DNA from: Prolixibacteraceae bacterium
Lineage (GTDB): Bacteria; Bacteroidota; Bacteroidia; Bacteroidales; Prolixibacteraceae
Direction: 5' to 3'
DNA length: 10,841 nucleotides
Assembly (NCBI GenBank): GCA_016931875.1
Contig: JAFGDX010000207.1
Coordinates: forward strand, 1 to 10,841
Shown here: positions 1 through 8,448 of the stretch, in pieces
Layout of the letters: each line of letters begins with the position of its first letter
Numbering within the stretch: the stretch's first letter is position 1
Notes under the pieces: generated by a model
Told to the model about the DNA's origin: nothing
Seen by the model: the letters and a program-made list of their open reading frames with translations, nothing else
Database searches by the model: none
Position numbers and translations under genes: made by a program

Positions 1-1176
1 ACAGCTGTACTTGTGGATGAGGTAAATAAAATACTTTCACAAAATTTATCGAAATATCTGGTTGAAGAAAAGCTGAACATTTTGGGAGAACCGCTTCCAA
101 ATGAAGAACAGCAAAAAAGCATCAACTGGGAAACCGACGAAAATTTCGAGTTTATTTTTGATATTGCGTTGGCTCCCGAGGTGAAAGTGACCCTCGATAA
201 ACGGAGTAAATATGACTATTACAACATTGCCGTTTCAGAAGAAATGATAGACCAGCAGGTAGATATGGTCGCTTCGCAACTGGGGAAAAATATTCCGGCT
301 GAGGAAGTAAAAAACGACAGCTCGGTTCGGGGCGATTTTGTTCAGCTTGATGAAAACGGAGAAGCGATTGAGGACGGAATTCAACCCAAAGGTGTTCTGC
401 TGGCAGTTGACATGATGAAAGATGAGGAAATTAAAAATGCATTTATTGGCCGTAAAAAAGATGACACGCTTGTTTTCGACCCGGTAAAAGCATTTGAAGA
501 CCGGCATGAAGTGGGCCACATGTTAAATATTAAACATGAAGAAGCGCATGACCTGAACAGCGAATTCAAATTCACCATCACCGAAATACTTCAGTTTGAA
601 AAAGCTGAAATCAACGAAGAACTGTTCAAAAAAGTGTATGGCGAAGAAACTGAAATAAAAACAGTTGAAGACTTCAGAAATAAAATAAAAGAAGAAATAG
701 CCGCCAACCTGGTGTATTCTTCCAACCAGAAATTTGCCATTGATGCCCGCAATGCTCTTCTTGAAAAAACAAAAGTTGAGTTGCCGGAGGCGTTTTTGAA
801 ACGTTGGTTGATTGCGGCCAACAAAGATGTTACAGAAGAACAAATTGACGGCGAGTTTTCTTATTTTATTGAAGATTTGCAATGGCAGTTAATCAAAGAT
901 TCCATCATCAAGGAAAACGAACTGAAAGTTACTCCCGGGGAAACAGAGGATTTTGCCAAACAAATGGCGCGCGCACAGTACAGTCAGTACGGAATTTATG
1001 ATGTGCCGGAAGAACAGCTGGATTCGTTTGCAAAGATGATTCTGGAAAAACCGGAAGAAAGAGAACGGATATTCAAACGGCTTTACGAAGATAAAGTAAT
1101 AGCGTTGGTAAAAGAAAAAGTAAACATCCAGGAAAAAGAAGTTTCGCAGGAAGAATTTAATGAAATGATGAAATAA
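1..1176 (+). CDS. tig: Trigger factor, 5' end cut off by the window (391 residues visible)
   Basis: Ribosome-associated chaperone that shields nascent chains in the cytoplasm. The frame is open from base 1 and the first visible residues (TAVLVDEVNK) are internal to the family, so the GTG at 13 is not the start. Roughly 60 residues are missing, including the ribosome-docking part of the N-terminal domain. From the first visible residue, about 1-65 are the end of the N-terminal domain, 108-196 a divergent FKBP-like region (RGDFVQLDENG ... FTITEILQ), and 200-385 the helical C-terminal chaperone domain with LPEAFLKRWL at 261-270. The FKBP region is weakly conserved, so prolyl isomerase activity is uncertain. 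The gene stops at TAA 1174-1176, two bases before a terminator hairpin. Its position before clpP-clpX is the arrangement found in many bacteria and supports the call. Confidence 0.93.
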   Translation, partial: TAVLVDEVNKILSQNLSKYLVEEKLNILGEPLPNEEQQKSINWETDENFEFIFDIALAPEVKVTLDKRSKYDYYNIAVSEEMIDQQVDMVASQLGKNIPAEEVKNDSSVRGDFVQLDENGEAIEDGIQPKGVLLAVDMMKDEEIKNAFIGRKKDDTLVFDPVKAFEDRHEVGHMLNIKHEEAHDLNSEFKFTITEILQFEKAEINEELFKKVYGEETEIKTVEDFRNKIKEEIAANLVYSSNQKFAIDARNALLEKTKVELPEAFLKRWLIAANKDVTEEQIDGEFSYFIEDLQWQLIKDSIIKENELKVTPGETEDFAKQMARAQYSQYGIYDVPEEQLDSFAKMILEKPEERERIFKRLYEDKVIALVKEKVNIQEKEVSQEEFNEMMK

Positions 1177-1177
1177 A

Positions 1178-1209
1178 CTTTGCCTGAATCTTCAGCAAAG
1201 AACTTTTTT
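1178..1209 (+). terminator. Intrinsic terminator of tig
   Basis: CTTTG plus CTGA (1178-1182, 1184-1187) pairs with TCAG plus CAAAG (1192-1200), with one bulged C at 1183 and a four-base loop, followed by AAC and six T (1204-1209). The hairpin begins two bases after the tig stop codon, so it probably ends the tig transcript at least in part. Confidence 0.65.
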
Positions 1210-1210
1210 G

Positions 1211-1218
1211 TAACTTTG
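1211..1218 (+). promoter_or_regulatory. Candidate -7 box of a clpPX promoter
   Basis: TAACTTTG matches the Bacteroidota primary sigma -7 consensus TAnnTTTG exactly. Transcription would begin near 1224-1226, giving a leader of about 50 nt before the clpP ATG. No good -33 TTG lies at the usual spacing (the nearest, 1180-1182, is 28 bases upstream), so this rests on one element plus its position. Confidence 0.45.
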
Positions 1219-1257
1219 TAAACCATTATTGAAATGAGATTTACAAAGTTATTTTTT
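1211..1257 (+). terminator. Second hairpin with T tract between tig and clpP
   Basis: A perfect 12-bp inverted repeat (1211-1222 with 1240-1251, arms TAACTTTGTAAA and TTTACAAAGTTA) encloses a 17-base loop and is followed by six T (1252-1257). The stem is A/T-rich, so the terminator may be weak. Its left arm contains the candidate -7 box, so RNA started at that promoter would lack the left arm and could not fold this hairpin, while read-through RNA from tig could. Confidence 0.5.
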
Positions 1258-1274
1258 ATATATTAGTTTTTACT

Positions 1275-1949
1275 ATGAAAGATCACAACGAATTTAAAAA
1301 ATACGCAACTCAACATAAAGGAATCAGCAGCCTTACCATGGAGCGTTATTCATCGATGTATGGCAATTACATTTCGCCAACCATTATTGAGGAACGACAG
1401 TTAAATGTAGCATCGATGGATGTTTTTTCGAGATTGATGATGGACAGGATTATTTTCCTGGGAGTACCGATTGACGATACGGTTGCCAATATTATTCAGG
1501 CACAGTTGCTTTTCCTGGAATCGACCGACCCGACAAAAGACATCCAGATTTATTTTAACACCCCGGGAGGTTCGGTGCATGCAGGGCTCGGAATTTATGA
1601 CACCATGCAGTATATTTCGGCTGATGTTGCCACAATTTGTACCGGAATGGCTGCCTCAATGGGAGCCGTTTTGTTAACAGCCGGAACAAAAGGCAAGCGT
1701 TCTGCGTTAAAGCATTCGAGAGTTATGATTCACCAACCTATGGGTGGTGCTCAGGGGCAGGCTTCGGATATCGAAATTACTGCACGTGAGATTTTAAAAA
1801 TTAAAAAAGAACTGTACACTATCATTGCCGAACATTCAGGTAAAACCTACGAACAGGTTGAAAGAGATGCCGACCGTGATTACTGGATGACCTCAACAGA
1901 GGCCGTTGATTATGGAATGATAGACGAAATTTTACTTCGAAATAATTAA
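1275..1949 (+). CDS. clpP: ATP-dependent Clp protease, proteolytic subunit
   Basis: Serine peptidase that forms the tetradecameric degradation chamber fed by ClpX in the cytoplasm. The catalytic triad is visible: Ser128 in GMAASMGA, His153 in MIHQP and Asp202 in RDYW, aligned with Ser, His and Asp of the E. coli enzyme. The FNTPGGSV segment at 94-101 and the C-terminal [11 protein letters not shown] are also typical. At 224 residues it is longer than E. coli ClpP (207), mainly through the N-terminal stretch before IIEERQ, which may be a processed propeptide. The ATG at 1275 is about 50 nt downstream of a candidate promoter box and has no clear Shine-Dalgarno sequence, as is common in this phylum. 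clpX starts 2 nt after the stop, so the two are almost certainly co-transcribed. Confidence 0.98.
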   Translation: MKDHNEFKKYATQHKGISSLTMERYSSMYGNYISPTIIEERQLNVASMDVFSRLMMDRIIFLGVPIDDTVANIIQAQLLFLESTDPTKDIQIYFNTPGGSVHAGLGIYDTMQYISADVATICTGMAASMGAVLLTAGTKGKRSALKHSRVMIHQPMGGAQGQASDIEITAREILKIKKELYTIIAEHSGKTYEQVERDADRDYWMTSTEAVDYGMIDEILLRNN

Positions 1950-1951
1950 AG

Positions 1952-3184
1952 ATGGCAGGAAAAGACAGATCGGATAAGTGCTCTTTTTGCGGAAGGGAAA
2001 AAAGAGAGGTAAACCTTCTGATTGCCGGTATCGACGGGCATATTTGCGACCGTTGTGCTGAACAGGCGCATTCCATTATTCAGGAAGAAATAAAAAAAGA
2101 CAGCTCATTTGATCTTGACGGGGCCAAACTTTTGAAACCAAAAGAGATCAAGGAATTTCTCGATCAATATGTCATCGGGCAGGACCAGGCAAAAAAAATA
2201 CTTTCGGTTTCGGTTTACAATCACTACAAAAGGCTAACACAACCTTTTGATGATGATGAAACAGAAATTGAAAAATCAAACATCATTTTGGTTGGCGAAA
2301 CGGGAACAGGGAAAACCCTGCTGGCACGAACCATCGCCAAAATGCTGCATGTGCCGTTTACCATTGTTGATGCTACCGTGCTTACTGAAGCCGGCTATGT
2401 GGGCGAAGACATTGAAAGCCTGCTGACACGACTTTTGCAGGCGGCTGATTACAATGTTGAAGCAGCGGAGCGGGGAATTGTTTTTGTGGATGAAATTGAC
2501 AAGATCGCCCGTAAAAGCGATAATCCGTCGATTACCCGCGATGTTTCAGGAGAAGGCGTTCAGCAGGGATTGTTAAAATTGCTGGAAGGTTCCATTGTAA
2601 ACGTTCCGCCACAGGGAGGGAGAAAACATCCGGAGCAGAAATTAATCCCGGTGGATACCAAAAACATCCTGTTTATTTGCGGCGGAGCTTTTGACGGAAT
2701 TGAACGCAAAATTGCCAACCGTTTAAATACAAAGGTTATTGGTTACAGTGCCGCTAAAGAAACACAGCGTATTGAACGCGAAAACCTGTTGCAGTACATC
2801 GCTCCTCAGGATTTAAAGTCGTTTGGCTTAATTCCCGAAATTATAGGGCGTTTGCCGGTTTTGGTCCATCTCGATCCGCTTGACGAGGATGCATTGCGGC
2901 GGATTCTTACCGAACCCAAAAATTCGGTGATAAAACAATACAAAAAATTGTTTCAGATTGACGATATTAAACTTGATTTTGACGAAGAAGCCTTACAATA
3001 TATTGTTGAAAAAGCGGTGGAATTTAAACTGGGAGCCAGAGGGTTACGATCCATCTGTGAAAGTATTATGAACGATGCCATGTTTGATTCTCCTTCAGAA
3101 AAAATTGAAGAGCTGAAAATTACCAGGGAATATGCGGAAGAAAAACTGGTGCGTTCCAGTATCCAACGGCTTAAAGCAGGGTGA
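1952..3184 (+). CDS. clpX: ClpX, AAA+ unfoldase of the ClpXP protease
   Basis: Hexameric ATPase that unfolds tagged substrates and threads them into ClpP. Complete at 410 residues. The N-terminal zinc-binding domain has Cys10, Cys13, Cys32 and Cys35. The AAA+ core shows Walker A GETGTGKT (115-122), pore-loop GYVG (148-151), Walker B IVFVDEID (176-183), the RKH loop (224-226), the arginine-finger region GRLP with Arg300, and sensor 2 GARGLR (361-366). The ClpP-docking loop, IGF in E. coli, reads IGY here (263-265), a conservative change. It starts 2 nt after clpP and ends 30 bases before a strong terminator, so it is the last gene of this unit. The next gene is convergent and unrelated. Confidence 0.98.
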   Translation: MAGKDRSDKCSFCGREKREVNLLIAGIDGHICDRCAEQAHSIIQEEIKKDSSFDLDGAKLLKPKEIKEFLDQYVIGQDQAKKILSVSVYNHYKRLTQPFDDDETEIEKSNIILVGETGTGKTLLARTIAKMLHVPFTIVDATVLTEAGYVGEDIESLLTRLLQAADYNVEAAERGIVFVDEIDKIARKSDNPSITRDVSGEGVQQGLLKLLEGSIVNVPPQGGRKHPEQKLIPVDTKNILFICGGAFDGIERKIANRLNTKVIGYSAAKETQRIERENLLQYIAPQDLKSFGLIPEIIGRLPVLVHLDPLDEDALRRILTEPKNSVIKQYKKLFQIDDIKLDFDEEALQYIVEKAVEFKLGARGLRSICESIMNDAMFDSPSEKIEELKITREYAEEKLVRSSIQRLKAG

Positions 3185-3213
3185 ATTAATTCAAAAAAAT
3201 AGTTGACGATAAT

Positions 3214-3248
3214 ATGGGAACTGCTTTTTGCTGTTTCCCATTTTTTTT
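3214..3248 (+). terminator. Intrinsic terminator of clpPX
   Basis: ATGGGAA (3214-3220) pairs with TTCCCAT (3235-3241), with an additional C-G pair inside next to one bulged T, and runs into eight T (3241-3248). It lies 30 bases after the clpX stop, and its T tract is on the + strand. Confidence 0.85.
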
Positions 3249-3267
3249 GTCATTATGCAACGAATAC

Positions 3268-3300
3268 ATTTTCTGCAAACAATAAAATAATGCAGAAAAT
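3268..3300. repeat. 10-bp perfect inverted repeat between convergent units
   Basis: ATTTTCTGCA (3268-3277) and TGCAGAAAAT (3291-3300) flank a 13-base A/T-rich loop. No T tract follows on either strand, so it is not a classic terminator. It could be an RNA-stabilising 3' hairpin for read-through transcripts or a protein-binding site. The function is unknown. Confidence 0.5.
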
Positions 3301-3340
3301 TGGGGTACAAACGACTGGAGGAAAATTCAGGGAAAGATGC

Positions 3341-3389
3341 AAATAAAAAGCGCCGGCACAAAAAAGGTGACAGCGCTTTCTTTTTATTT
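3341..3389. terminator. Bidirectional terminator; ends the susCD transcript
   Basis: AAAGCGC (3347-3353) pairs with GCGCTTT (3373-3379). CAC (3357-3359) with GTG (3367-3369) adds a short inner helix across a 3-by-3 internal loop. T-rich tracts lie outside the stem on both strands: TTTCTTTTTATTTT on + and GCTTTTTATTT on -. On the - strand the hairpin is 25 bases after the susD stop. On the + strand it backs up the clpX terminator. Confidence 0.75.
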
Positions 3390-3404
3390 TAACTGGTTTA
3401 AGTT

Positions 3405-5078
3405 TTAATAGCCCGGATTTTGTTCCAACGCATTATTTCCGGAGAGCGCATTTTGAGGTACCGGGAATCGACGCAGGTGTTCAGATCCGGAGGATTCATG
3501 ATCCCACCATGCTTCGGTTACAAATGCATTCCAGCGAATAAGGTCGGTACGTCGTCTTCCTTCGCCCAGAAATTCGGTTCCCCATTCATCGAGCATGCGG
3601 TATTTATCGAGATTGTCAGCAGTGGCAGGATTTGGGTCATCTCCGTTTTCAAAATTACGAGCCCGCACCTGATTTATTAATTGTGCCGCAGCATCTTTTT
3701 CGCCGTTACGCAATTTACATTCTGCCAGCATGTAATACACTTCTGCCAGACGAATGATTGGATGGTCGGCTCCCCAGCGCAATGATTCATCAGTAAGATT
3801 AGGCTGCGGGACTTTCACCAGGCGGACACCGCTGTTTTCTTCCCCGTCAGCCATGGTTGACGACAGCGATTCAATATCCGGATAGTCGCTTCCTACTTTG
3901 GTGAACCGGGCAACCTGGTCAACAAAAGAAATAACCTCACCTTTGTATTCCTGTGTTCCGTAGGATGTTCCGTAGGGGCTTTCCTGGCGTCCAACCAAAA
4001 ACATTCCTTCATATTTGCCACCGCCCTTGTATACATATGGTTTTTTGCGCAAATCACCGTCATCAAACTTTTCATAAGGTTTTCCCAGTTTAAAGCCTCC
4101 ATAAATATCGCCGGCCGGGTTGCGTGAAGGCTGCATGTGTGCACCATTCCAGGCTCCACCATCCAGTCCGAAGTATTTGAACGTTTCGTAATGAAAGAAA
4201 TAATTCCAGAACCAGTCATACTGCAGTTTATTAAATTCAGAAGGTGTTGACCAAATAATTTCCGGTGAATCATTATTATAGAAATCATGTGGGCCAAACC
4301 AATCCTGATCGAGGGAATATTCACCATATTTCCCATCGATGATATCCTGGCAAATTGTTGCACATTCGTTAAAACGGTTCTCTCCAATATAAGCTTCGGC
4401 ATTAAAATAAAGTTGTGCCAGCATGGTTGCGGCAGCAGCCTGTTTTATGGCTCCCTCCTCCTTTTCTCCGGTTTGTTTTTTAGGCAAACTTGGAATGGCT
4501 TCCAATAAGAGCTTTTCAACGTGATCAAAGGTTTCTTTATCCGTGCTGCGTGGCAAGTTTTCACCTTCGTTGGAAGTAAAAATGGGCAATCCTCCAAAGT
4601 AATCGAGGCCGCGCATATAAAAGAAGGCGATTAAGGTTTGCAATTGCATCAAATGGTCGGCCTTGTCTGCATCAGTCAAACCAACGGTGCTGTAATCCAG
4701 GTTTTCAAGATCCTGTTTTGTGTCCAGGGCAAGGGCAACCCCCATGAGAGTTCCGCGCCATGATTCCCAAATCCAGCCATCGTTAATGGTCCATGTATGA
4801 TAGTGATATCTGTAGTTTTCGCCACCGTTGTACCAGTGTGGCCCTTTTGTGGTAATGGCAAACTGGTCGGCGGTATATTCCTGCAGGTTCCAGCGATCTC
4901 CGGTTACATACCAGCGGGCATGGGTAAACGGCCTGTATAAAGCAGCTTTTACATCTTTTTCGGTTTTGAAAAATGTTTCGGGCACAACAGAGCTGTACCA
5001 TTTTTCCTCCAAATCAGTACAACCGATTCCTGCGAAAAGCAGAAGCAGGAGCAAGCTTAAATATTTAAATTTCATCAT
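3405..5078 (-). CDS. SusD/RagB-family surface glycan-binding lipoprotein
   Basis: Outer-membrane lipoprotein expected to cap the SusC-like channel encoded just upstream and deliver ligand to it. The protein is complete at 557 residues. It has a short signal sequence ending in a lipobox with lipidated Cys20 (FAGIGC); the acidic residues that follow (CTDLEE) fit surface export. Family hallmarks are the TPR-like helix IRLAEVYYMLAEC (442-454), GRRRTDLIRW (507-516) and the C-terminal PVPQNAL ... LEQNPGY. Residues 55-107 and 285-310 are rich in Trp and Tyr, as in sugar-stacking sites, but no substrate can be inferred. The gene starts 17 nt after the susC stop, so the two are co-transcribed. Two adjacent ATG codons (5078 and 5075) are possible starts. 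No enzyme gene follows; a terminator does. Confidence 0.95.
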   Translation of the reverse strand: MMKFKYLSLLLLLLFAGIGCTDLEEKWYSSVVPETFFKTEKDVKAALYRPFTHARWYVTGDRWNLQEYTADQFAITTKGPHWYNGGENYRYHYHTWTINDGWIWESWRGTLMGVALALDTKQDLENLDYSTVGLTDADKADHLMQLQTLIAFFYMRGLDYFGGLPIFTSNEGENLPRSTDKETFDHVEKLLLEAIPSLPKKQTGEKEEGAIKQAAAATMLAQLYFNAEAYIGENRFNECATICQDIIDGKYGEYSLDQDWFGPHDFYNNDSPEIIWSTPSEFNKLQYDWFWNYFFHYETFKYFGLDGGAWNGAHMQPSRNPAGDIYGGFKLGKPYEKFDDGDLRKKPYVYKGGGKYEGMFLVGRQESPYGTSYGTQEYKGEVISFVDQVARFTKVGSDYPDIESLSSTMADGEENSGVRLVKVPQPNLTDESLRWGADHPIIRLAEVYYMLAECKLRNGEKDAAAQLINQVRARNFENGDDPNPATADNLDKYRMLDEWGTEFLGEGRRRTDLIRWNAFVTEAWWDHESSGSEHLRRFPVPQNALSGNNALEQNPGY

Positions 5079-5095
5079 GATTCAATTTTTATAAA

Positions 5096-8000
5096 TTAGA
5101 AAGTTAACTGAACACCTAAAGTCCATGTGCGTGTTCGCGGATAAATATTATCATGCCACTCAAATCCGGGATCCAGACCGTTAATATTCGATTCGGGTTC
5201 CATGCCTGAATATTTTGTAATGGTGAACAAATCTCTTCCGGTTACATAAACGCTGGCATTTTGAAAGAAGTTGATGTTGGAAACATCAAAATTATAACGA
5301 ACAGTCAGCGCTTTTAATTTCAGAAAATCAGCATCCTCAATCCAGTAATCAGAGAGTTCCTTTTCGCCTTTTACATTTTTATGTTTTTCAAAAGCATCGC
5401 GCAGAACGTTTTGTTCTTCCACATTTGGGAGGCCATAATACATATTGATGGTATTGAACACGTCGTGACCAATCCAACTGGTGAAGAATGCATTCAGTTC
5501 CCAGTTTTTATAACGAAGATTGTGATCCCATGACAAGCGGAGTTTTGGGATGGCATTTCCTACAAAATCTTTGTCTTCGTTGGTTTTTGTACGTTCGGTC
5601 ACATCAAATGCATTTCCTTCGTTGTCATACAACATCCAGTTTCCTTCTTCGGTAAATCCGGCAAAACGCCACACATAAAACTGACCGATTTCTTGTTCCG
5701 GATACAGTCTGACTGCCGTTCCGGGAGACCCGGGAGCAGGAAATCCTACCCTGTCCCAGTAGGTCTGGCTTCCCCAAAGACTTTCGAGCACTGATTTATT
5801 ATGCGACAAACGCATGGTCGTGTTGTAGTCCCAATCACCGGTATGAATTGCATTGTAGGTTATCTCTGCTTCCCAGCCGGTATTTTTCAGGCTACCTACG
5901 TTCATGGTCGTTTTATCGTGGATGGCCGGCGGAACAGAAACAGAAATATCATAAATCATTTTATCCACCGTACGATCATAAATATCGAATTTACCTTCCA
6001 GTTTGTTGTTGAACAAGGCAAAGTCAACACCAATGTTTAACTCTTTCTTTTCTTCCCATTGAAGATCTTTGTTCTGGTTATGAGCCGAACCGTAAGTATA
6101 AAGCCAGTCGCCATTTACAAGCCACCATGTATCCGAAGAATACATACGTGTAGCCACACCGGGGCTAAAGCTTTGGTTACCGGTAACACCGTAACCGGCG
6201 CGTAATTTCAGATCACTGATAAAGGAAAAATCTTCCATAAACGGTTCGCTGCTGATACGCCATCCTCCCGAAACAGCCGGGAACAGCCCCCAGCGGTTGT
6301 CCTTGTAAAATTTGGATGAACCTTCATAGCGGCCGCTCAGGGTGATCATGTATTTGTCGTTGTATGAATAGTTGGCCCTGGCAAAGAAAGCGATCAGACG
6401 TGTGCGCGGGTCTTTCCATGAACCCATACCGGCGCGGCCGGTAGAAAGGTAGGTGCCTTTTCCCATGTCCCAGGCTTTAATACCATCCACCGGAAAATTG
6501 GCATTGTTCATATTAAAACCATCTCCGTTAAACTCCTGAAAACTGTATCCGCCTACGGCATTAATAACATGTCCGTTAAAATCATTCAGATAACTGGTAA
6601 TCCATTCAAACGTTTTGTCATTATTTTGTCCGTATTCCTGGCTGGCATATCCATCCCGGTTGTTGTCCAGAGATGATTTGTGTTGTGCTGATTCGTAATA
6701 CACATTTCGCCACTGGCTGTTTCGGGTTGCAATCATGGCCTGTGTGCTCCAGTTTCGGGTAAGATTCAGTTTTAAGGTAACATCTCCCAAAAAGTAATTG
6801 TTGGCACCGTTGTCGTCGCGCAACCGAATGTCGGCAACCGGGTTGTAATATTCCCATCCGCCTGTCCAAACGTTTAATCCGTTTGCCTGTGTTTCATCAT
6901 ACGGCGATAAAGTTGGATTTAATTTTAAAGCCTGATTAAAGATACCGTTGTGCGATTTGTCGCTGTTGGTTTTCCGATAGTCGGTATGGGCAATAATTTC
7001 AGCAAAACCATCGAGCAAAGTAAAATTGGCATTTATACGGCCTCCTACTTCACTTCGTTTGTCGCCAATGGCAATCCCTTCCTGATCGGATGCAACAAAA
7101 GTGGCATAGATTTTTGAAGTGGCCGATCCGCCGCTCAAATTTACGTGGTGGCGCTGACGGAAAGGATGATCTACGGTAACTTCGTCGTACCAGTCGGTAA
7201 CATTGCCATAATCCTGGCCAAGTCCGTTTTCAACAAATTCTTTTGCTGAAAGCACATCCGGTTTTCTGCGAATGGTTTCGGTTGTGAATTCAGATGTATA
7301 AGTCAGCCTGATTTTTCCTTCTTTGGCCTGTTTGGTTGTAATTAAAATTACCCCGCCTGCAGCGCGTGTTCCGTAAATAGCACCTGCAGAAGCATCTTTA
7401 AGAATATCGATCGATTGGATGTCTTCCCGGCTTACGGAGTTCAAACTACCACCCGGGACACCATCAATTACGATAAGCGGCCCCTGACCGGCAAGAACCG
7501 AGGCAACACCACGCAGCTGAACCGATGTTCCGGCATTCGGACTGGTTCCGTTGCTCGACTGAATGGTTAACCCGGTAACTTTATCCTGCATGGCAATCAA
7601 AGGATTTCCCGAAACCCCGGGAATTAATTCTTTATCGCTCACTGAAGTGATGGAACTGGTTACCTCTCGTTTTTGCATGGTTCCGTAACCTACCACAACC
7701 ACTTCATCCACATTAATGGCGTCGGTTAATAATGTAACATCAATGGTAGTTTGACCGGCAACCGGAATTTCCTGTGTTTGCATTCCCACAAAAGAAAATA
7801 CCAGCGTGGCGTCGCCGGGAACATTGTTTATGGTATATTTCCCGTCGAAATCGGTAACGGTTCCCTGGGTGGTGCCTTTCACCAAAACTGTAACTCCGGG
7901 GAGCGGTGCACCGGCTTCATCGGTTATGTTTCCTGTTACACGCAGCTGTTGAAAGGCTGCCTGAGTAGCCTCGTCAATGATGTCGGGTGTGGAAAGTACA

Positions 8001-8353
8001 ATAATTCTGTCGCGGATGGAATAAACCACATTGGTTCCCTCAAACAGCGAATTTAACACGGGTTCCACATTTTGTCCCTCAATATCAACCGAAACTTTAC
8101 GTTGAACATCTACTACTTTTTCACTGTAAAGGAAATAGAACTCACTTTGGTCCTCAATGGAAGAAAGCACCTCCTGAACAGTTGCATTTTTCAATTCAAG
8201 GGTAAGTTTTTTGCCCTGAGAGTAGCTTTGACCTGCCAACGCACTCAAAACAGACAAAAAAAATAAAAAGGTTGTTAGTCTCATGACCATTAACATTTTG
8301 GCAGCACCGGAAGATAAATACCCCCGTGCGAAAATTAATTTAAGTTTTTTCAT
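5096..8353 (-). CDS. SusC/RagA-family TonB-dependent outer-membrane transporter with STN signalling domain
   Basis: Imports oligomers captured by its SusD partner across the outer membrane using TonB energy. Complete at 1085 residues. The signal peptide has an unusually long n-region (hydrophobic core about 26-40) and probable cleavage near GQSYSQ (41-46). An STN (secretin/TonB N-terminal) domain at about 50-120 is the domain that contacts FecR-type anti-sigma factors, so this is probably a transducing transporter. A carboxypeptidase-regulatory-like beta-sandwich follows at about 138-208 (GNITDEAGAPLPGVTV), then DEVVVVGYG (216-224), the plug (228-340, with LIVIDGVPGG and AIYGTRAAGGVILITTK) and the barrel to the C-terminal Phe of LGVQLTF. 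ATG 8353 is preferred; Met20 or Met24 (8284) would shorten the n-region. The gene lies 154 bp after fecR, and that spacer lacks any TTTG on the coding strand. Confidence 0.97.
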   Translation of the reverse strand: MKKLKLIFARGYLSSGAAKMLMVMRLTTFLFFLSVLSALAGQSYSQGKKLTLELKNATVQEVLSSIEDQSEFYFLYSEKVVDVQRKVSVDIEGQNVEPVLNSLFEGTNVVYSIRDRIIVLSTPDIIDEATQAAFQQLRVTGNITDEAGAPLPGVTVLVKGTTQGTVTDFDGKYTINNVPGDATLVFSFVGMQTQEIPVAGQTTIDVTLLTDAINVDEVVVVGYGTMQKREVTSSITSVSDKELIPGVSGNPLIAMQDKVTGLTIQSSNGTSPNAGTSVQLRGVASVLAGQGPLIVIDGVPGGSLNSVSREDIQSIDILKDASAGAIYGTRAAGGVILITTKQAKEGKIRLTYTSEFTTETIRRKPDVLSAKEFVENGLGQDYGNVTDWYDEVTVDHPFRQRHHVNLSGGSATSKIYATFVASDQEGIAIGDKRSEVGGRINANFTLLDGFAEIIAHTDYRKTNSDKSHNGIFNQALKLNPTLSPYDETQANGLNVWTGGWEYYNPVADIRLRDDNGANNYFLGDVTLKLNLTRNWSTQAMIATRNSQWRNVYYESAQHKSSLDNNRDGYASQEYGQNNDKTFEWITSYLNDFNGHVINAVGGYSFQEFNGDGFNMNNANFPVDGIKAWDMGKGTYLSTGRAGMGSWKDPRTRLIAFFARANYSYNDKYMITLSGRYEGSSKFYKDNRWGLFPAVSGGWRISSEPFMEDFSFISDLKLRAGYGVTGNQSFSPGVATRMYSSDTWWLVNGDWLYTYGSAHNQNKDLQWEEKKELNIGVDFALFNNKLEGKFDIYDRTVDKMIYDISVSVPPAIHDKTTMNVGSLKNTGWEAEITYNAIHTGDWDYNTTMRLSHNKSVLESLWGSQTYWDRVGFPAPGSPGTAVRLYPEQEIGQFYVWRFAGFTEEGNWMLYDNEGNAFDVTERTKTNEDKDFVGNAIPKLRLSWDHNLRYKNWELNAFFTSWIGHDVFNTINMYYGLPNVEEQNVLRDAFEKHKNVKGEKELSDYWIEDADFLKLKALTVRYNFDVSNINFFQNASVYVTGRDLFTITKYSGMEPESNINGLDPGFEWHDNIYPRTRTWTLGVQLTF
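8223..8230 (+). promoter_or_regulatory. Candidate antisense -7 box inside susC
   Basis: TAGCTTTG matches TAnnTTTG exactly and points along the + strand, antisense to the susC signal-peptide region. Predicted initiation is near 8236-8238. No -33 TTG is found at normal spacing (a TTTG ends only 9 bases upstream), and a single exact match in about 200 bases can arise by chance. Confidence 0.25.
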
Positions 8354-8381
8354 ACTTTTATAATGTTGTAGTTAGAAAATG

Positions 8382-8413
8382 CCCTGTAACATTCTGTACA
8401 GGGAAAATTTTTT
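8382..8413 (+). terminator. Hairpin in susC leader, T tract on + strand
   Basis: CCCTGTA (8382-8388) pairs perfectly with TACAGGG (8397-8403) around an eight-base loop. On the + strand AAAA and then six T (8408-8413) follow. On the - strand only CATTTTC follows. It may be a weak antisense terminator, or a structure or operator in the susC leader, with its inner edge 28 bases before the susC start. Confidence 0.35.
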
Positions 8414-8420
8414 AATAACC

Positions 8421-8448
8421 GGGGAGATGTTGGCGCATCTCCCTTTTT
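8421..8448 (+). terminator. Strong hairpin between fecR and susC, T tract on + strand
   Basis: GGGAGATG (8422-8429) pairs perfectly with CATCTCCC (8436-8443) around the loop TTGGCG, and five T (8444-8448) follow directly on the + strand. On the - strand the stem is followed by CGGTTATT, so it is a poor terminator for fecR. The polarity indicates an antisense transcript ending here, since no + strand protein gene is nearby. It may also act as a processing or stability hairpin between fecR and susC. Confidence 0.5.

Larger units (their letters stand above)
8237..8448 (+). ncRNA. Candidate cis-antisense RNA across the susC start
   Basis: This is an inference. A + strand transcript beginning after the box at 8223-8230 would cover the susC start codon (8351-8353) and leader and end at one of two + strand hairpins with downstream T tracts (8382-8413 or 8421-8448). 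Cis-encoded antisense RNAs of the DonS type are known to repress susC-homologue transcripts in sigma/anti-sigma-controlled loci of Bacteroides fragilis. The locus type and position fit. The exact ends are guesses. Confidence 0.3.

Noticed and set aside
13..15. GTG at 13 as the start of trigger factor
   Set aside because: The frame stays open to base 1, and the residues there belong to the interior of the N-terminal domain.
235..882. Antisense open frames within tig
   Set aside because: Shadows of a strongly supported coding frame; no family resemblance.
3893..4402. 169-codon frame on the same strand within susD
   Set aside because: Out-of-frame shadow of the SusD reading frame, which carries clear family motifs along its whole length.
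5096..8353. Possible frameshift or decay in the long susC gene
   Set aside because: The frame is intact from signal peptide to terminal Phe, with all expected domains in order.
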